Made by a program: the position numbers and the translations under genes
The notes under the pieces: model-generated
Databases searched by the model: none
The model's input: only the letters and a program-made list of their open reading frames with translations
What the model was told of the DNA's origin: nothing
Assembly: GCF_000182565.1 (NCBI RefSeq)
Contig: NW_015971539.1
Span: 1,235,219-1,299,218 of the forward strand
Origin: Spizellomyces punctatus DAOM BR117
Taxonomy: Eukaryota > Chytridiomycota > Chytridiomycetes > Spizellomycetales > Spizellomycetaceae
Length of the DNA stretch: 64,000 nt
Direction: 5' to 3'
Shown: piece by piece, positions 10,684 through 21,969 of the stretch
How the letters are laid out: every line of letters begins with the position of its first letter
How positions within the stretch are numbered: position 1 is the stretch's first letter

Positions 10684-11131
10684 ATGTCTGACGACTGGAA
10701 CCCCTCTGAAGACCCCAAGCCCCAGATTGAAGCCGGTATGTCATTTGTGCTTGTTTTGCGCAGGTGATTAGATTGTAGCATATTCACTCAATGCTAAATC
10801 TCGTCCGTTTTGGCAGACTGTGCTGAGGGTCACCATTGCCACAGCCTAAAGGCAAAACTCGACGCGTGTACTGCACGAGTGGAAGGCGGGGATGCTGGAG
10901 AAGAGACCTGCGTTGAAGAGTTCTTTGACTTGATGGTAAGCCTCCATTTCCAGCCCCTACTACAGTGTCGTGTTTGACATGTGTTCCTTTCTCTTGTGTA
11001 GGAGTGCGTCAACCACTGCGTAAGTCTGAAGATCATGGCAATCCCCTTCATAGTCAGATTTGACTGGTATCTAACTTGAGAAATTTGGAAACTTTTAGGC
11101 TGCGGACAAACTCTTTGCAAAGATGAAGTAG
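10684..11131 (+). CDS. QCR6: QCR6, cytochrome bc1 hinge protein
   Basis: Four exons: 10684-10735, 10817-10935, 11002-11019 and 11099-11131, giving 73 aa. The acidic N-terminus (MSDDWNPSEDPK) is followed by the hinge-protein core: CAEGHHC, a CTARVEGG segment, EETCVEEFFDLMECVNHC and AADKLFAKMK at the C-terminus. The paired cysteines form the two disulfides of the helical hairpin seen in this family. The protein sits in the intermembrane space on complex III and helps cytochrome c1 interact with cytochrome c. The third exon is a micro-exon of 18 nt encoding ECVNHC. The gene is too fragmented to be found by frame length alone. Confidence 0.95.
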
Positions 11132-11989
11132 AGGAACAGTTGGCGAAGGGGAATGTTGCGGGTAGACTAATATATATCGATTTAATCCTGCGAATGGATC
11201 TGGTTGCGATTCTCCGTGGACTTTTGGATGATGAATTTTTGTGGGCCTTTTTTTTGCCTGTTGAGATGCCCCTCTGATGTGACATGGGTTCGGACGGCAA
11301 GATGATGCACCTCTTCCTTGAACCGGTTTCGTGAGGAAAAGTCGAAGCCGAGCACTAATGCATGAATACCACATGGCACAACTAAACAGTATGCAGCTCC
11401 ATAACACGGTGAAGCAACCCCATATGCAGATTACAGGGAGCGTAAAGACATATGAAAGTGCAAAACGGGGTTTCCCTCGCCATTTGCATTCATGTAAAGG
11501 ACCCATCTTCTGATGTTCGGGTTCCATGAGCCCAAGTTCTCCTTGTGCTGGAGACATCTCACCTTTCTTTTACATTTTCATCTGCCATTTAACTTCGTGA
11601 TGCTTTATAAAATTCAATGTTCTGAATGCCTTAATGGCACCCAGGTTACTACCAGAAGTTAATGGAAACCATCTTGTGCTCACAGATTTCATAAGTTACT
11701 TTTGTGTATATCCAGTGGCTCTGCAACAGCAAAAGTAGGTCCAACTCTGGTGCTATCGCTTTACTTTTTGTCGGGCAGCTGCTCCATGCTGCGACACTCG
11801 ACAGAGCCAACCTGACGTTCCTTACGCGTCACCAGGCGGAACGTCGGACCACCCAAATGGCCGACTTTGATATCCCAACCTGTTTGTCAGCGTTCGATTT
11901 TCGAAAACACTTTTGATCGACTGAATAGTTTTATTCATATAATCGACGAACAGACGAACAGATCTGTGGTCAAGCGACAAGCAAGGATT
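11132..11989. other. Intergenic region, QCR6 to quinone oxidoreductase
   Basis: 858 bp without a supported gene. A minus-strand frame of 167 codons overlaps QCR6 coding sequence and looks like a shadow. Confidence 0.55.
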
Positions 11990-13776
11990 ATGACGGGGAC
12001 TATGCGAGCAGTAGTTGTCAAAAAGCCAGGTGGGGTTCACAGTTGCTTATTTATCTGATAGTGGCATTATTGAAAACGGGCGAAACAAAAGGCAATGCAT
12101 CCGGGCTGGCGATCGATACCGTTCCCAAACCGAGTCCAAAGGACGATGAGCTACTAGTGAAGGTAACAAACCTATCCATCCATTACAAAAAGGAGGTTCT
12201 GACTAATCAAAGTGAACCCAATATGATAGATCCACTCTTTTGCTTTGAACAGAATGGACATTCTCCAGCGGGACCAGCATTACCCCGTTCCAAAGGGGGC
12301 GTCTGATATCCTCGGGGTGGAATTTGCGGGTGTTGTGGAGGAAGTTGGTCCAAAGGGTATGCCGACGATCGCTCGATTTATAGATTGTGGATCTAATCTG
12401 ACTTGTTTGGTCAGTGGAGAGGTACAAGAAGGGGGATAGGGTTTTTGGACTCGTCTATGGGGGTGCCTACGCAGAGGTTGGTTGATGTCAACAAAGTTGA
12501 ATAATGGTATTCAGGAAAAGTTGACGTGCGATTCAGTATGTGACAATTTCGGAACACATGGCAATGTCCATTCCGGAACAGTTTACCTTTCAACAAGCGA
12601 CTGCCATTCCTGAGGTATGCAAAACACTTGTTTGTTTGTGCTCCACACATGATGCTGATCTAGTCCTTGGACAAAGGTTTGGTTCACGGCATATCAGGCT
12701 TTGTTTCTGATCAACGATCTCAAAGAAGGTACGCCTATGACAAAGGTAGATTTACGCAAACTGCCAAGACAGCTTATTTGTAAAACAGGCGAGGATGTCC
12801 TCATCCATGCTGGAGCCAGTGGTGTGGGGTTATCTGCTATTCAACTTGCCAAAAAGGCCAAGGCGTACGTCCGTTTTGTTTGTCATGAATCGTTATATAC
12901 CATTCCTCATAATTCTTTGTTTGCACCAAAAGAAAACACATCATTGTAACAGCCGGACACGAAGACAAGCTCGCATTCTGCAAATCCCTCGGAGCAACCG
13001 ACGGTGTCAATTACAAAAAAGAAGACTTTCAACAAAAGGTGCGGACTTGACAAATGACTTTTTAGACATGCTCAATGTCAACCCACTGCTGTGATAAACA
13101 AAAAGGTGCAAGAAATCACAAACGGAAAGGGTGTCAATGCCATTGTAGACTTTATCGGAGCGGGGTACTGGGATAAAAACCTGGCTTCTTTGGCAGTGGA
13201 TGGGCGTATGGTCCTCTTGGCTTTCTTGCAAGGTAAAGTATTTGCTGATCAGTATTTTATAGAGCGTCAAAGCCTGAGCCATTTGACCTATATAGGCGCT
13301 GTCCTCGAAAAGTCCAATATGGCACCTATCCTTCTCAAACGACTCAAGGTATGACTCGTGTGTTTCCATTCGACCAGACTACAAACACTAAGATTGGCCC
13401 GACAGATTCAAGGATCCACGCTTCGCTCCCGTTCACTAGAATACCAAATCGCTCTGCGAAACCATATTGAAAAAGAGGTCCTACCGGGCCTTGTCGATGG
13501 AAGTTTGAAATTGATTATTGATAAGGAATTTGGATGGGAGGACATTGCTGAGGCTCATAGGTGGGTAAATAGTGGTTTTACGCAAGTGAATTGTCACCAA
13601 TTTGGGGATTGAATCGCTCTGATTGGACTTTCCTTTGTTTTTCGGGACAGGTACATGGAAAGTAATCAGAGTATGGGTACGTTATGGTCTTATTCGCATC
13701 ACACAGTTTCTCTCCAGCCAAACTCACTTTCTGATCCGGCGCCTCAGGGAAAATCGTTGTAAATGTCACCAAGTGA
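11990..13776 (+). CDS. Zeta-crystallin/PIG3-like NAD(P)H quinone oxidoreductase
   Basis: Twelve exons: 11990-12029, 12062-12162, 12230-12356, 12415-12476, 12537-12614, 12677-12728, 12789-12864, 12933-13038, 13106-13348, 13406-13560, 13651-13676 and 13748-13776; 364 aa. In order: MRAVVVKKP start, ALNRMDILQR, the ILGVEFAGVVEEVG block, KGDRVFGLVYGGAYAEY, the dinucleotide-binding segment EDVLIHAGASGVGLSAIQLAK, and DFIGAGYWDKN. This is the medium-chain dehydrogenase/reductase fold lacking zinc ligands, as in the PIG3/zeta-crystallin group that reduces quinones with NADPH. The start may be 12002 instead of 11990. The first intron is just 32 nt, and an optional 30-nt in-frame intron (13232-13261) is possible. 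Confidence 0.9.
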
Positions 13777-14085
13777 GGGCATTTTATGCACTGATATCAT
13801 AAATCTGCTAGGCAGATAGTTAGGATCTTGCAGTGTTAGGCAGCATTTACCAGCCAACAGAGTATATATACGAGGCTTGGACAAAAAAGCAGAAAACAAG
13901 AAACTAAACACAACTTGGTAGATCAAAGAACAATATATACATCAGACCAGAATGCAATCGATACATGGCGTCCCATTCCCATTTGCATTGCACTCCAAAT
14001 TATGCAAAAGACATCATTCGCCTTCAGATTACTTATGCAGAACCCGCTGGTATACCCAATAACATACGCCACCTGCATCTCCACC
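13777..14085. other. Convergent intergenic region
   Basis: 309 bp between two stop codons. It is presumably the two 3' UTRs; nothing else is recognised. Confidence 0.5.
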
Positions 14086-15415
14086 TCACAATATGGGAAC
14101 ATTGATCCGGGTAGATCCATTCGTTGACGCCGAGCGCTCAGATGCGCGCATAGGATAAGAGGGTTGTCTGTTAGAACCCATAGGTTGAGCGTATTCTCTA
14201 GACGCCTGCAGTGGATGCGGTTGCTGAGGCTGCGAAGGTACACCGCGTTCGGAAGGACTATAATGCATCGAGACACCAGAGTCTCGCGGCTGCCGGGTTC
14301 CGGCGAATGCCTCTGGCGTCGCATGGTGTAGATGTGGGTCAGATACAGGACAAGACGCGCTTCTCGGAAGATTCAAGTGTGAAGCATTGTGCGCTGTTTC
14401 CCAGAATTCATGCATCGAGGGAATGGTGCTATAGCTCCTAAACACACCGATCCTATCAAAGAAGGGGTCAGAGAAAGGATCGCGGCGAGATGGATCTTGG
14501 GAAACTGAAGGACGCTGGCGAGTAATGCGTGCCCGTCCAGTCGGAATATCGGCAAAAGGATGACCCAAGAAACCCTGCAAAAATGGGTCCAGATGCTGAA
14601 AGCCGGGGTTAGGCCGACGTGTGCGGCTATGGGCTCGGAAATCTTCAAATGGATCATGACCTGGGGTAATGATAGCCGCGATCCATGGTCAATTCCCTGT
14701 CAAGCAGCGCAACCAAAAGCATGGTAAACGGCACATACTGAAAAGCTGTTCCATGACGGAAAATAGCGAAGTGTTTCCAAAGAAGGCTTCAAATACATGG
14801 AAAGGATCGACCGGATGTCCTCTCGGGTGTGCTGAAAGAATATAATGAAAAATCAGTACACAGGAGTCGTTAATACAGTGAACCGCAACACCACTTCACC
14901 GGATGGGACTGACGGATTCTCTGGGATATCCTTGGCTTGAGCACCTGAAGTAACACGCATGTGGTTAAGCACCTTTCACAAAATGGTTCTCTGAAAATGT
15001 CTAGGTCCTACCCGTGCGATCGTAGTACGCTCTCTTTTGATCTTGATTATCAAGCCAAATTAGAATCAACGATCTATCATGCTCTTCCACCGAAACTTGT
15101 TCATTCACTCCGTACCATCGCTCAACACTTCATATGCCTCAGCTACAAGCCGAAACCGCATTTGAGCTTCCTCAGCATTTTCCAAATTTTTATCGCTGAA
15201 CATCAAAGGAATCGGTATGAGGGCGCAAGTTGATATTCGCACTTCGAGTCAGACTTACGGGTGCCATTTAAGCGCTTCCTTTTTGTAACTACACATCAAT
15301 ACTACATTAGTACGTCAATTCATGGCAGGAAGAACCAACCCACTTACGCTTTTTTGATATCTTCTGCGGTGCAGCACTGTTCCAGACCAAGTATATCGTA
15401 ATACTCTGTTGCCAT
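14086..15415 (-). CDS. DnaJ/Hsp40 protein, type B-like
   Basis: Seven exons: 15415-15348, 15288-15259, 15195-15116, 15041-15012, 14944-14900, 14831-14739 and 14660-14086, giving 306 aa. The J domain fills the N-terminus: MATEYYDILGLEQCC, then KKAYKKEALKWHPDKN, RLVAEAYEVLSD and QKRAYYDRTG. The HPD motif that stimulates Hsp70 ATPase is intact and is split by an intron. Downstream are Phe/Gly-type segments (PVDPFHVFEAFFGN, then HDPFEDFRAHSR) as in DNAJB6-like proteins. The last third is Ser/Pro/Gln-rich and shows no CXXCXGXG zinc fingers, so it is not type A. The client is unknown. The fifth donor (GTGAAG) was chosen because only this phase keeps the FF-rich segment open. Confidence 0.9.
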
Positions 15416-16417
15416 ATTGACGCGACGGTGACCGAGATCACAGATGAATGCGTTCAGCAAATCTCTTCACCGTAAAACAAGTAGACAAGTTCGACAGGTA
15501 AAGTTGCGGCAATCTGCAGTCGCCACAGATGGCGAATAAAACCTCCGTGGGGAAAACGAAGGAATGGCTGCGTAGGAAAGGGCGTGTTACGTGAAGTTGA
15601 TGGCACAGCTGTTCATGATTATGTCAGCAGAAACTGCCAGAACTGCGCTTTCGAACATTCCTTTTTGATAACCAGTTGACATGGTCTACCATGTGCAACA
15701 AGCAGATGTCATGACATGGTATCAGAGGCAGATACACACAAGTGGTACTCTGATACGCAGTCCGTGAGTGCTTTGAGAAGGCGACGTCTACTGAAATGGA
15801 GTAGACTGTAACGCCTAGCTGCATGCCCACCGTTGAGGTCCAATGCATGGGCTGTTCTTTAGTGCACTACGTTTCTTTCTTGGAATTGACATGCTCATGC
15901 GTTCATGCTTTCTACTCGTTTCTGGCTCAGCGTTACGATTTAATGAACTAAAACTTTAACAATTCTCTGTAACATTGTGCGTAAATACATTGCGACCCTC
16001 TTGAAGGCTGCCACGAATGACGATGACTCAGAGGGTTTGGGATCGCGCTTCCGTCATCCGGAATTCCCGCTGCCGACCAGCAAAACGGCATTTGTCAAGT
16101 TTCCAATTCCACATCTTTTAAAAAGAGCGACTTGCAAAGGTCACTTTTATAACCTCATCTCCATTCTCCACTCTCATACCATCGCAACGTTGCATCGCCA
16201 CGCCCAACGCATAGCCGCTTGGAGGCGATCCTTCGAGCACAAGCACCGAGACACTGCTTCTCAGCTCTCTGCTGCTATAGACAACTTTCGACGAGCATTA
16301 CCTAAAGGTGCTGACCCTCGAATTTGCAACGCTCAGAAAGCCCGTACTCTCAGAGTCCCGTTCTTTACTCCACAACGACTTGCCTCATTACGGCGGCGCA
16401 TTGTTCGACAGTCCACA
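15416..16417. promoter_or_regulatory. Divergent region, DnaJ / ABHD5-like hydrolase
   Basis: 1,002 bp. The 3' part from 15977 stays open in frame with the hydrolase for 147 codons but has no ATG, so it is more likely 5' leader than coding. No repeat or RNA gene was found. Confidence 0.5.
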
Positions 16418-18310
16418 ATGGCCGACGTTGCATTTGTGCCCCACCAACAACCCAAGGGCCGAAGTTGGTCTTTGTTCTCCTGGACACCGACATCAGTGAC
16501 GCTGGCGCAGGCGGCAGAAAACAGGTTGCTCTCTAGATTTCAGTACTTTAAGCCAGCGAGTACCCTCGTGGGAGCTGCTACACCACAGGAGGCTCGTGAA
16601 GCTGTACAAGAAACAACCGAACTGCCAACACCAACCAAAGACATCTCTCAAGATATTGCGTCGGTGCAATCCACGGAGCCGAACGAGAGTTTGATTGCCC
16701 GTGTGGGCCTTGTAGACGTTGGCGATGGGCAAATGATCAACACACTAGTTATCGATCGAACAGATGAAAAGTTGCATCATACCACGGGTGCTGGTATCCT
16801 GCGAAGAGAACTGAGTCATGGATCAGGCGGCGAAATGGTTCACTTGGAACAGGACGTGGCCCCCGTGGAAGAAGTTGGTCGAACGGGCACAAAGAAGAAG
16901 ACTCTGGTTATGGCGCACGGATATGGGGCTGGGTTGGGTTTTTTTTATAGGGTACGTTTGGTGATAAGCTCTCATCCAATACGGCAACCTGCATTGTTAA
17001 TTCTTTAAGGTCAACAGAACTTTGCTGGACTGAGCGACGTCTCCGGCTGGAGAATCTATGCTATCGACTGGCTTGGCATGGCAAATAGTAGTCGTCCGCC
17101 ATTCCCGAAATTAAAACGTGGAGCAACGGATGATGAAATCGTGGAAGATGCGGAGACGTTTTTTGTAGAATCATTAGAAAAGTGGAGAGAGGCGAATGGT
17201 ATTGATTCAATGACATTGATGGGTACGTATATCAGACTTTCATATTCGCCATGGTTATAATCTGATGCAGTTTTTAATAATAAATAGGACATAGTCTGGG
17301 TGGTTACCTCTCTGCATGTTACGCGTTGAAACACCCTGAAAGAGTCGAGAAACTTGTGCTTGTTTCGCCAGGTACATATCGCATGTTCAAATGGTGCAGC
17401 GGCTTGGCCTCTACTAAAATTCTCGGATATCAGCCGGTGTTGGCAAAATACCAGAAGGTCAGGAAGCGGCACTGAGACGACGTGGATTCCTACCCGCGCT
17501 CTTTACGACGTTGTGGTCATGGAATGTTACACCCATGTCTGTTATTCGTACGATGGGGCCCTGGGGTGAGTATTTTCTTATAAGATATCTTATTCGATAG
17601 TACACGTCAATTGCTAATGCGCTGATGAATAGGTCCATCACTGGTCCGCAAGTACACAAGTCGTCGGTAAGATGGACTGTTTGGACGTTGAGTGCGAGCC
17701 TGGATATTCATGATTATCGTTCAGGTTTGCCTACCTTGACCAGAGCGACGCAGACGATCTGCACAGTTATATCTATCATATATCAGCTCAGACCGGAAGT
17801 GGAGAGTTTGCATTAGCAAGATTACTTTTGCCGGTATATTACCTCTTCGAAGCTTGTTGTTGTTGCATCCTCTAATGAGTGCTTTGTTCCGCATAGGGAG
17901 CTTGGGCACGGAAACCCCTTCACGACCGCCTAGCCAATTTGAAGATGCCAACGACCTTCTTATGTAAGCACCAGTAAAATGTAGACCATCCGTTTCTTTA
18001 CAATTCTGATAACAAGACCATGTCACTTAGACGGAGCGCACGACTGGATGGATTACCACGCCGCCATGAGTGCCGTTAAAGGAATGAAGGTACCCACCCG
18101 AATAGCCCGCGTAGCTGATTCCGGCCATCACTTGTATCTTGGTACGTATAATTATCGTTTTGAGGACTGCCGCCATTTCTGACTCGACTGTTGTGCGTAG
18201 ATAACCCAATGGGGTTTAACAATGCCATGATTGCCGAGATGGTTAATAAGGATGTTGCGCGAAAGGGGGTGGAAGATGTTGAGTATGTTCATGTAAATGA
18301 CCGGCGGTGA
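16418..18310 (+). CDS. CGI-58/ABHD5-like alpha/beta hydrolase
   Basis: Nine exons: 16418-16951, 17018-17222, 17288-17371, 17434-17565, 17633-17666, 17725-17833, 17897-17963, 18031-18141 and 18201-18310; 461 aa. The N-terminus has the [17 protein letters not shown] helix found in the ABHD4/5 family. Next come the oxyanion segment [28 protein letters not shown], the nucleophile elbow GHSLGG, and the HDWMD motif near the end (acyltransferase-type HxxxxD in ABHD5, Ict1 and related proteins). The final catalytic histidine lies in DSGHHLYLD. Fungal relatives act in phospholipid remodelling and lipid-droplet turnover. The start at 16418 was chosen because it is the first ATG in frame and precedes the conserved helix. 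Confidence 0.9.
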
Positions 18311-18417
18311 TATAAGGCTGGCGCTCGAAGCATAGATTTTAATTTATAGCGATTATCGTACGATTTATATGCAAGGAGGTTGAATCGCAAATACACGGCG
18401 AGTAGATCTGGTTTAGA

Positions 18418-18425
18418 TCACGTGA
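18418..18425. promoter_or_regulatory. TCACGTGA octamer upstream of ferritin
   Basis: Palindromic octamer 156 bp before the ferritin ATG. It is one of five in the window, all upstream of genes. Confidence 0.4.
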
Positions 18426-18580
18426 CAGACCTCAACTTGATGACATCACGCGAATTGTTGAGAAGTGTTCTTTCCTAGCCATTGCGTTTGATATTCCTGC
18501 CCTTGTTCTCTTGGTCGCCTTGTCTATCCTTTTGCATTTCCAAATATTCCATACTTGCATTACCGCAACAATCTTCCAAT

Positions 18581-19293
18581 ATGGCAATGAGAATCAGCAA
18601 CAAAATCTTGAACGGCCTTATTCAACAAGTATAATAGCAATTGACACTTTTCCGCAAATGCCACCTTTAATCGCTTCACATACACTCAGGCTAACCGCGA
18701 ACTGTCCAATTCAAATGCCTATCTCTCCATGTCCTTGTGGTTCCAAGACCGTGAACTTCCTGGCTCGGCCCAATGGTGCAAAACCCAATCTGACGAAGAG
18801 CGCATGCACGGTCTAAAGATTTTCGATCACATTGTAAAGAGGCGGGCAAAGGGGGCTTTGGTGCACGCAATCGGGCAACAAAAGTTTTCGTATGATGACC
18901 CTTTGCAGATTTGGTTAGTAGGTCTAAATGTTTTTTGGTTTGCTTGATTGGACATACTGATATATCATTTGTATGTGTAGGGAAAAGGCTCTGGAACAAG
19001 AACAGCTCAACTCGGTTGCCATCATGGATCTCGTCCGACAGGCGCGAGAAGAGGGTGACTATACGACCGACACGTTTCTTCAGTGGTATGTCGCGGAACA
19101 GCTTAATGAAGAAACGTCTGTGAAGGATATTTTGGAAAATGTAAGTCGGTTCTCTATTGTGTGCAACTTCTGGAGTATGCCCTTGTCGCATGGTGGTGAC
19201 AGTATTGCGTATTTGATCTAGGCTAAACGGGTCGCCGCAACGACTGGGTTGTATGTTACATTTGATTCGCAAATAACGAGGAAGCCACATTGA
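18581..19293 (+). CDS. Bacterial-type (FtnA-like) ferritin
   Basis: Four exons: 18581-18628, 18690-18913, 18981-19140 and 19222-19293, giving 167 aa, the normal ferritin length. The four-helix motifs are present: NRELSNSNAYLSMSLWF (first helix, ferroxidase Glu), QSDEERMHGLKIFDHI (the ExxH ligands), EKALEQEQLN, and FLQWYVAEQLNEETSV. This pattern is that of prokaryotic non-heme ferritins more than animal heavy chains. The protein would oxidise ferrous iron and store it as mineral inside a 24-mer. There is no signal peptide. Ferritin is absent from most Dikarya, so its presence here is informative. The three GT-AG introns argue against bacterial contamination. Confidence 0.92.
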
Positions 19294-19684
19294 GCATGTC
19301 ATGAGGAAAAGCAATTTTCGAGACGTTGTCCGCGTTATGGTCTGCTTGGTCGAATGGTTTGTGGGTGGGTAGGGAATATATTTAGGTCTGTGCATAGCAT
19401 CAAAATATAATGTAACTGAACCTCTGACAGCATCAAAGAATGGAAAATCGTATTTGTTTTGTGAAATTCGAAAGTCCAAGTGCATCCCAAAAAAAGCCAA
19501 ACCCGACAAAGGAGTGTCCCCACCCAAATAACAGAAACCCGAATAACAGAACTATATACATTTCGTTAAAAAGGCCTGCAAGATAGTCTGCTATACTATT
19601 CAAGAAGAGCCAACGTAACGCCCACCACCAAAAGATATTGAAAAGATCCAAGGCGATAACCTGCTAGAGCCAAAATATGTCCAC
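19294..19684. other. Convergent intergenic region
   Basis: 391 bp between stop codons. It is AT-rich with no supported feature. Confidence 0.5.
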
Positions 19685-20880
19685 TTAAGCGGCGTGAACC
19701 ACTCGTACTTGCGGTTTGGCACCCAAGAAGGCTCGTTTGAAAGCTTTGGTGAGCTTCTTCACCGCCGGAGATTTCGATTTAACATCAATTTTTTGTGCTT
19801 CTTCTCCTTCTTCTTCATCTTCATCGCTGCTGGTGCTGTTCTTATTGCTTGTGGCAGTGATGATATTAGCGTCCGAGGTTTCCATTGGAGTAATGGATTG
19901 ATTTGATTCATTCTCCTCTATTTCTCCACTTTCATCCCCGCTCAATTCATTATCTGCATCGCCGCCCTCATCATCTATCAATTCCTCTGGGGGTATCAGT
20001 TTCACTTCTTCAGCGAATTGAACACGACGCTTTGGTCGATCTGTACTAGGTCTTTTCCGCGTCAAAACTCCAGTTGTTGCCGTCAAAGGACGACATACCA
20101 CCTCGGTTGGCTCCTCGTAAGAGTCTGATCCTCGTCTTGAGGCTTCTGCACTCGACACGTCCAAATGGGAACTCGCCGCAGCAGAATCCAGTTCCAGGCC
20201 CGCGAGGGCAGCATCCAGTTCATCCTTGGCGAACATTCGCCCGGCACCAAATGAACCAGTGCTCATGGATGATCGCCTGGCTGTCATATCGAGATTCGAC
20301 ATTGTGGATGATGTCGATGGGGTTGAGAGTTGGGTAAATGATGTCGACGCTTCGGATGGGGAGGAAGCGGCTTCAACGTCGGCGGCGAAGCTGGCGTTGG
20401 CGTCTCGTACAAGCGCTGCTCGATACCGTTTGGACCACCTTTGATATTATAAAATAATAAAAATACTTGTAAGCATTCTCCCCTCGTCAAGAACCATTAA
20501 ACTCGGTAAACTCCCATCACGCCTCACCTCAACATGACATACATCCTCTCCATTCTCTCCCGTTCCTCTCTGTCCTCTTGCCCCTCAGCCGGCGCCGCCC
20601 GCTTACCCAACATATCTCTCATAATAGCGTCATCCAATACACTCCCCCGTCGTCGGGTCGGAGGTGGAGGAACGCTGTCAAGCATGTCGTTTTCGTCCGA
20701 AGAATCGTGCTCTTTCTGCATGTCATCGAGAAGGTGCCCAGTAAGGGTTCTCGCATCGTCTTCATCCGAATGTCGGGAGAGTTTGTGGAGGTTCTCCTCC
20801 TGTGCCTCAAAAATGTGTGGTTCGGCCGTGGTTGTGATGTGGTGGGTGGGGGAATTAGACTTTGATATGCTTGCGTTCTT
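19685..20880 (-). CDS. Hypothetical protein with PP1-docking (RVxF) motif, 5' end uncertain
   Basis: Two exons are clear: about 20880-20528 and 20438-19685, joined across an 89-nt intron to read RMYVMLRWSKRYRAAL. The upstream exon limit is not fixed: an in-frame stop at 20881-20883 shows that it starts downstream of that point, and an upstream exon is likely. The protein is acidic and Ser-rich. It has a basic segment KRRVQFAEEVKLIPPEE containing RVQF, a match to the protein phosphatase 1 docking consensus, followed by a long acidic stretch and a Lys-rich C-terminus. No enzymatic domain is recognised. A role as a PP1-binding regulator is only an inference from a short motif. Confidence 0.6.
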
Positions 20881-21969
20881 TTAAAGGACCGTGTTGCTTC
20901 GAATACATAAACACACACCGAGTTGCTCAACCCTTGTATGTACTTGAGAAATAGTGCACAAGATATACGCAAACTGAGAAAGTCGGTAATCTATAAAACC
21001 TAAACTGCCGTTTGCAGGAGAATTTCCACCAGGTCATTCTTTTCACATCCTTCCAGGTGTTATCGCAGTTTTTTTTTTGCTCACGGGCACACCAACACAA
21101 CACATACACACAACACAAATCCCACTCAAAATGTCTGGCTCACGTCACTATCAGCACCTTTTGCTCCCTCTTGTCCCTTCATGAACGAGATTTAATGGGG
21201 ACCACCCACGATCTCTTCATTGATGGCCTCACTGAACTGCACCGATACCCTAACCCTCGCGCGTATTCAAGTTATTATTGTTGTCCCAAGCCAAGCATCG
21301 CAAAGGAAACCCTGTTCAGCATCTATATGGTATTCCTTCTCAAAAAAGAATACGATCGATCTCACACACTCAGCTGCTCAGCAACACACATAGGAAGGAA
21401 TCAATCCTTTTCTGTCCCGCCTCGCCGAAATGCATACATCCCATCGGTCGGGTCCATGGAGTGCCCAAACAGAAAAAAAATAAGCTCTGGCTTTACTTCA
21501 AATATTGTGACCAACCCATTCAAGTATCCCGGTGGTATGGCATCGAATCAGAATTTACATGCAATTGGAAACGATGCACCTTGTATTTGGTAGACCATGG
21601 AGTTCAGATCTCATGCATGGAGCACAAAGAGTTTACAAGGTTTACAACATCACATCCCTCAGACGCTGTATGTTGGGGGATGACTCCCGATCATCAATGA
21701 GAGCCGACTAGGTCAATGATCCACAAATTGTGTTACCTCCCCTGACTCTAGAACTTCGAATACAGATATGCGCAAAGCTGAGCAGCGTCCTGCAAGTTTC
21801 TTGATGATTTAGTCAATGGTCGGGGGGAACAGCAAGAACGTTCAATGTAAGCACCGATGCGACAATGAACGTCCATTACAACGATTTCGTGGCGAGGGCA
21901 ATTCAATAGTGCTCGCTTGCCATCTCAACGATTACGTAATGTCGGAATAATACCAAAGCGACATTGGTG
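20881..21969. other. Unassigned region upstream of RVxF gene
   Basis: 1,089 bp. It probably holds the missing 5' exon(s) and promoter of the minus-strand RVxF gene, then the 3' side of UPF3. A 193-codon + strand frame at 21012-21593 has no recognisable domain. Confidence 0.4.

Noticed and set aside
21012-21593. 193-codon + strand frame
   Set aside because: Low-complexity start, no domain, and it lies in the likely promoter and 5' exon zone of a minus-strand gene.
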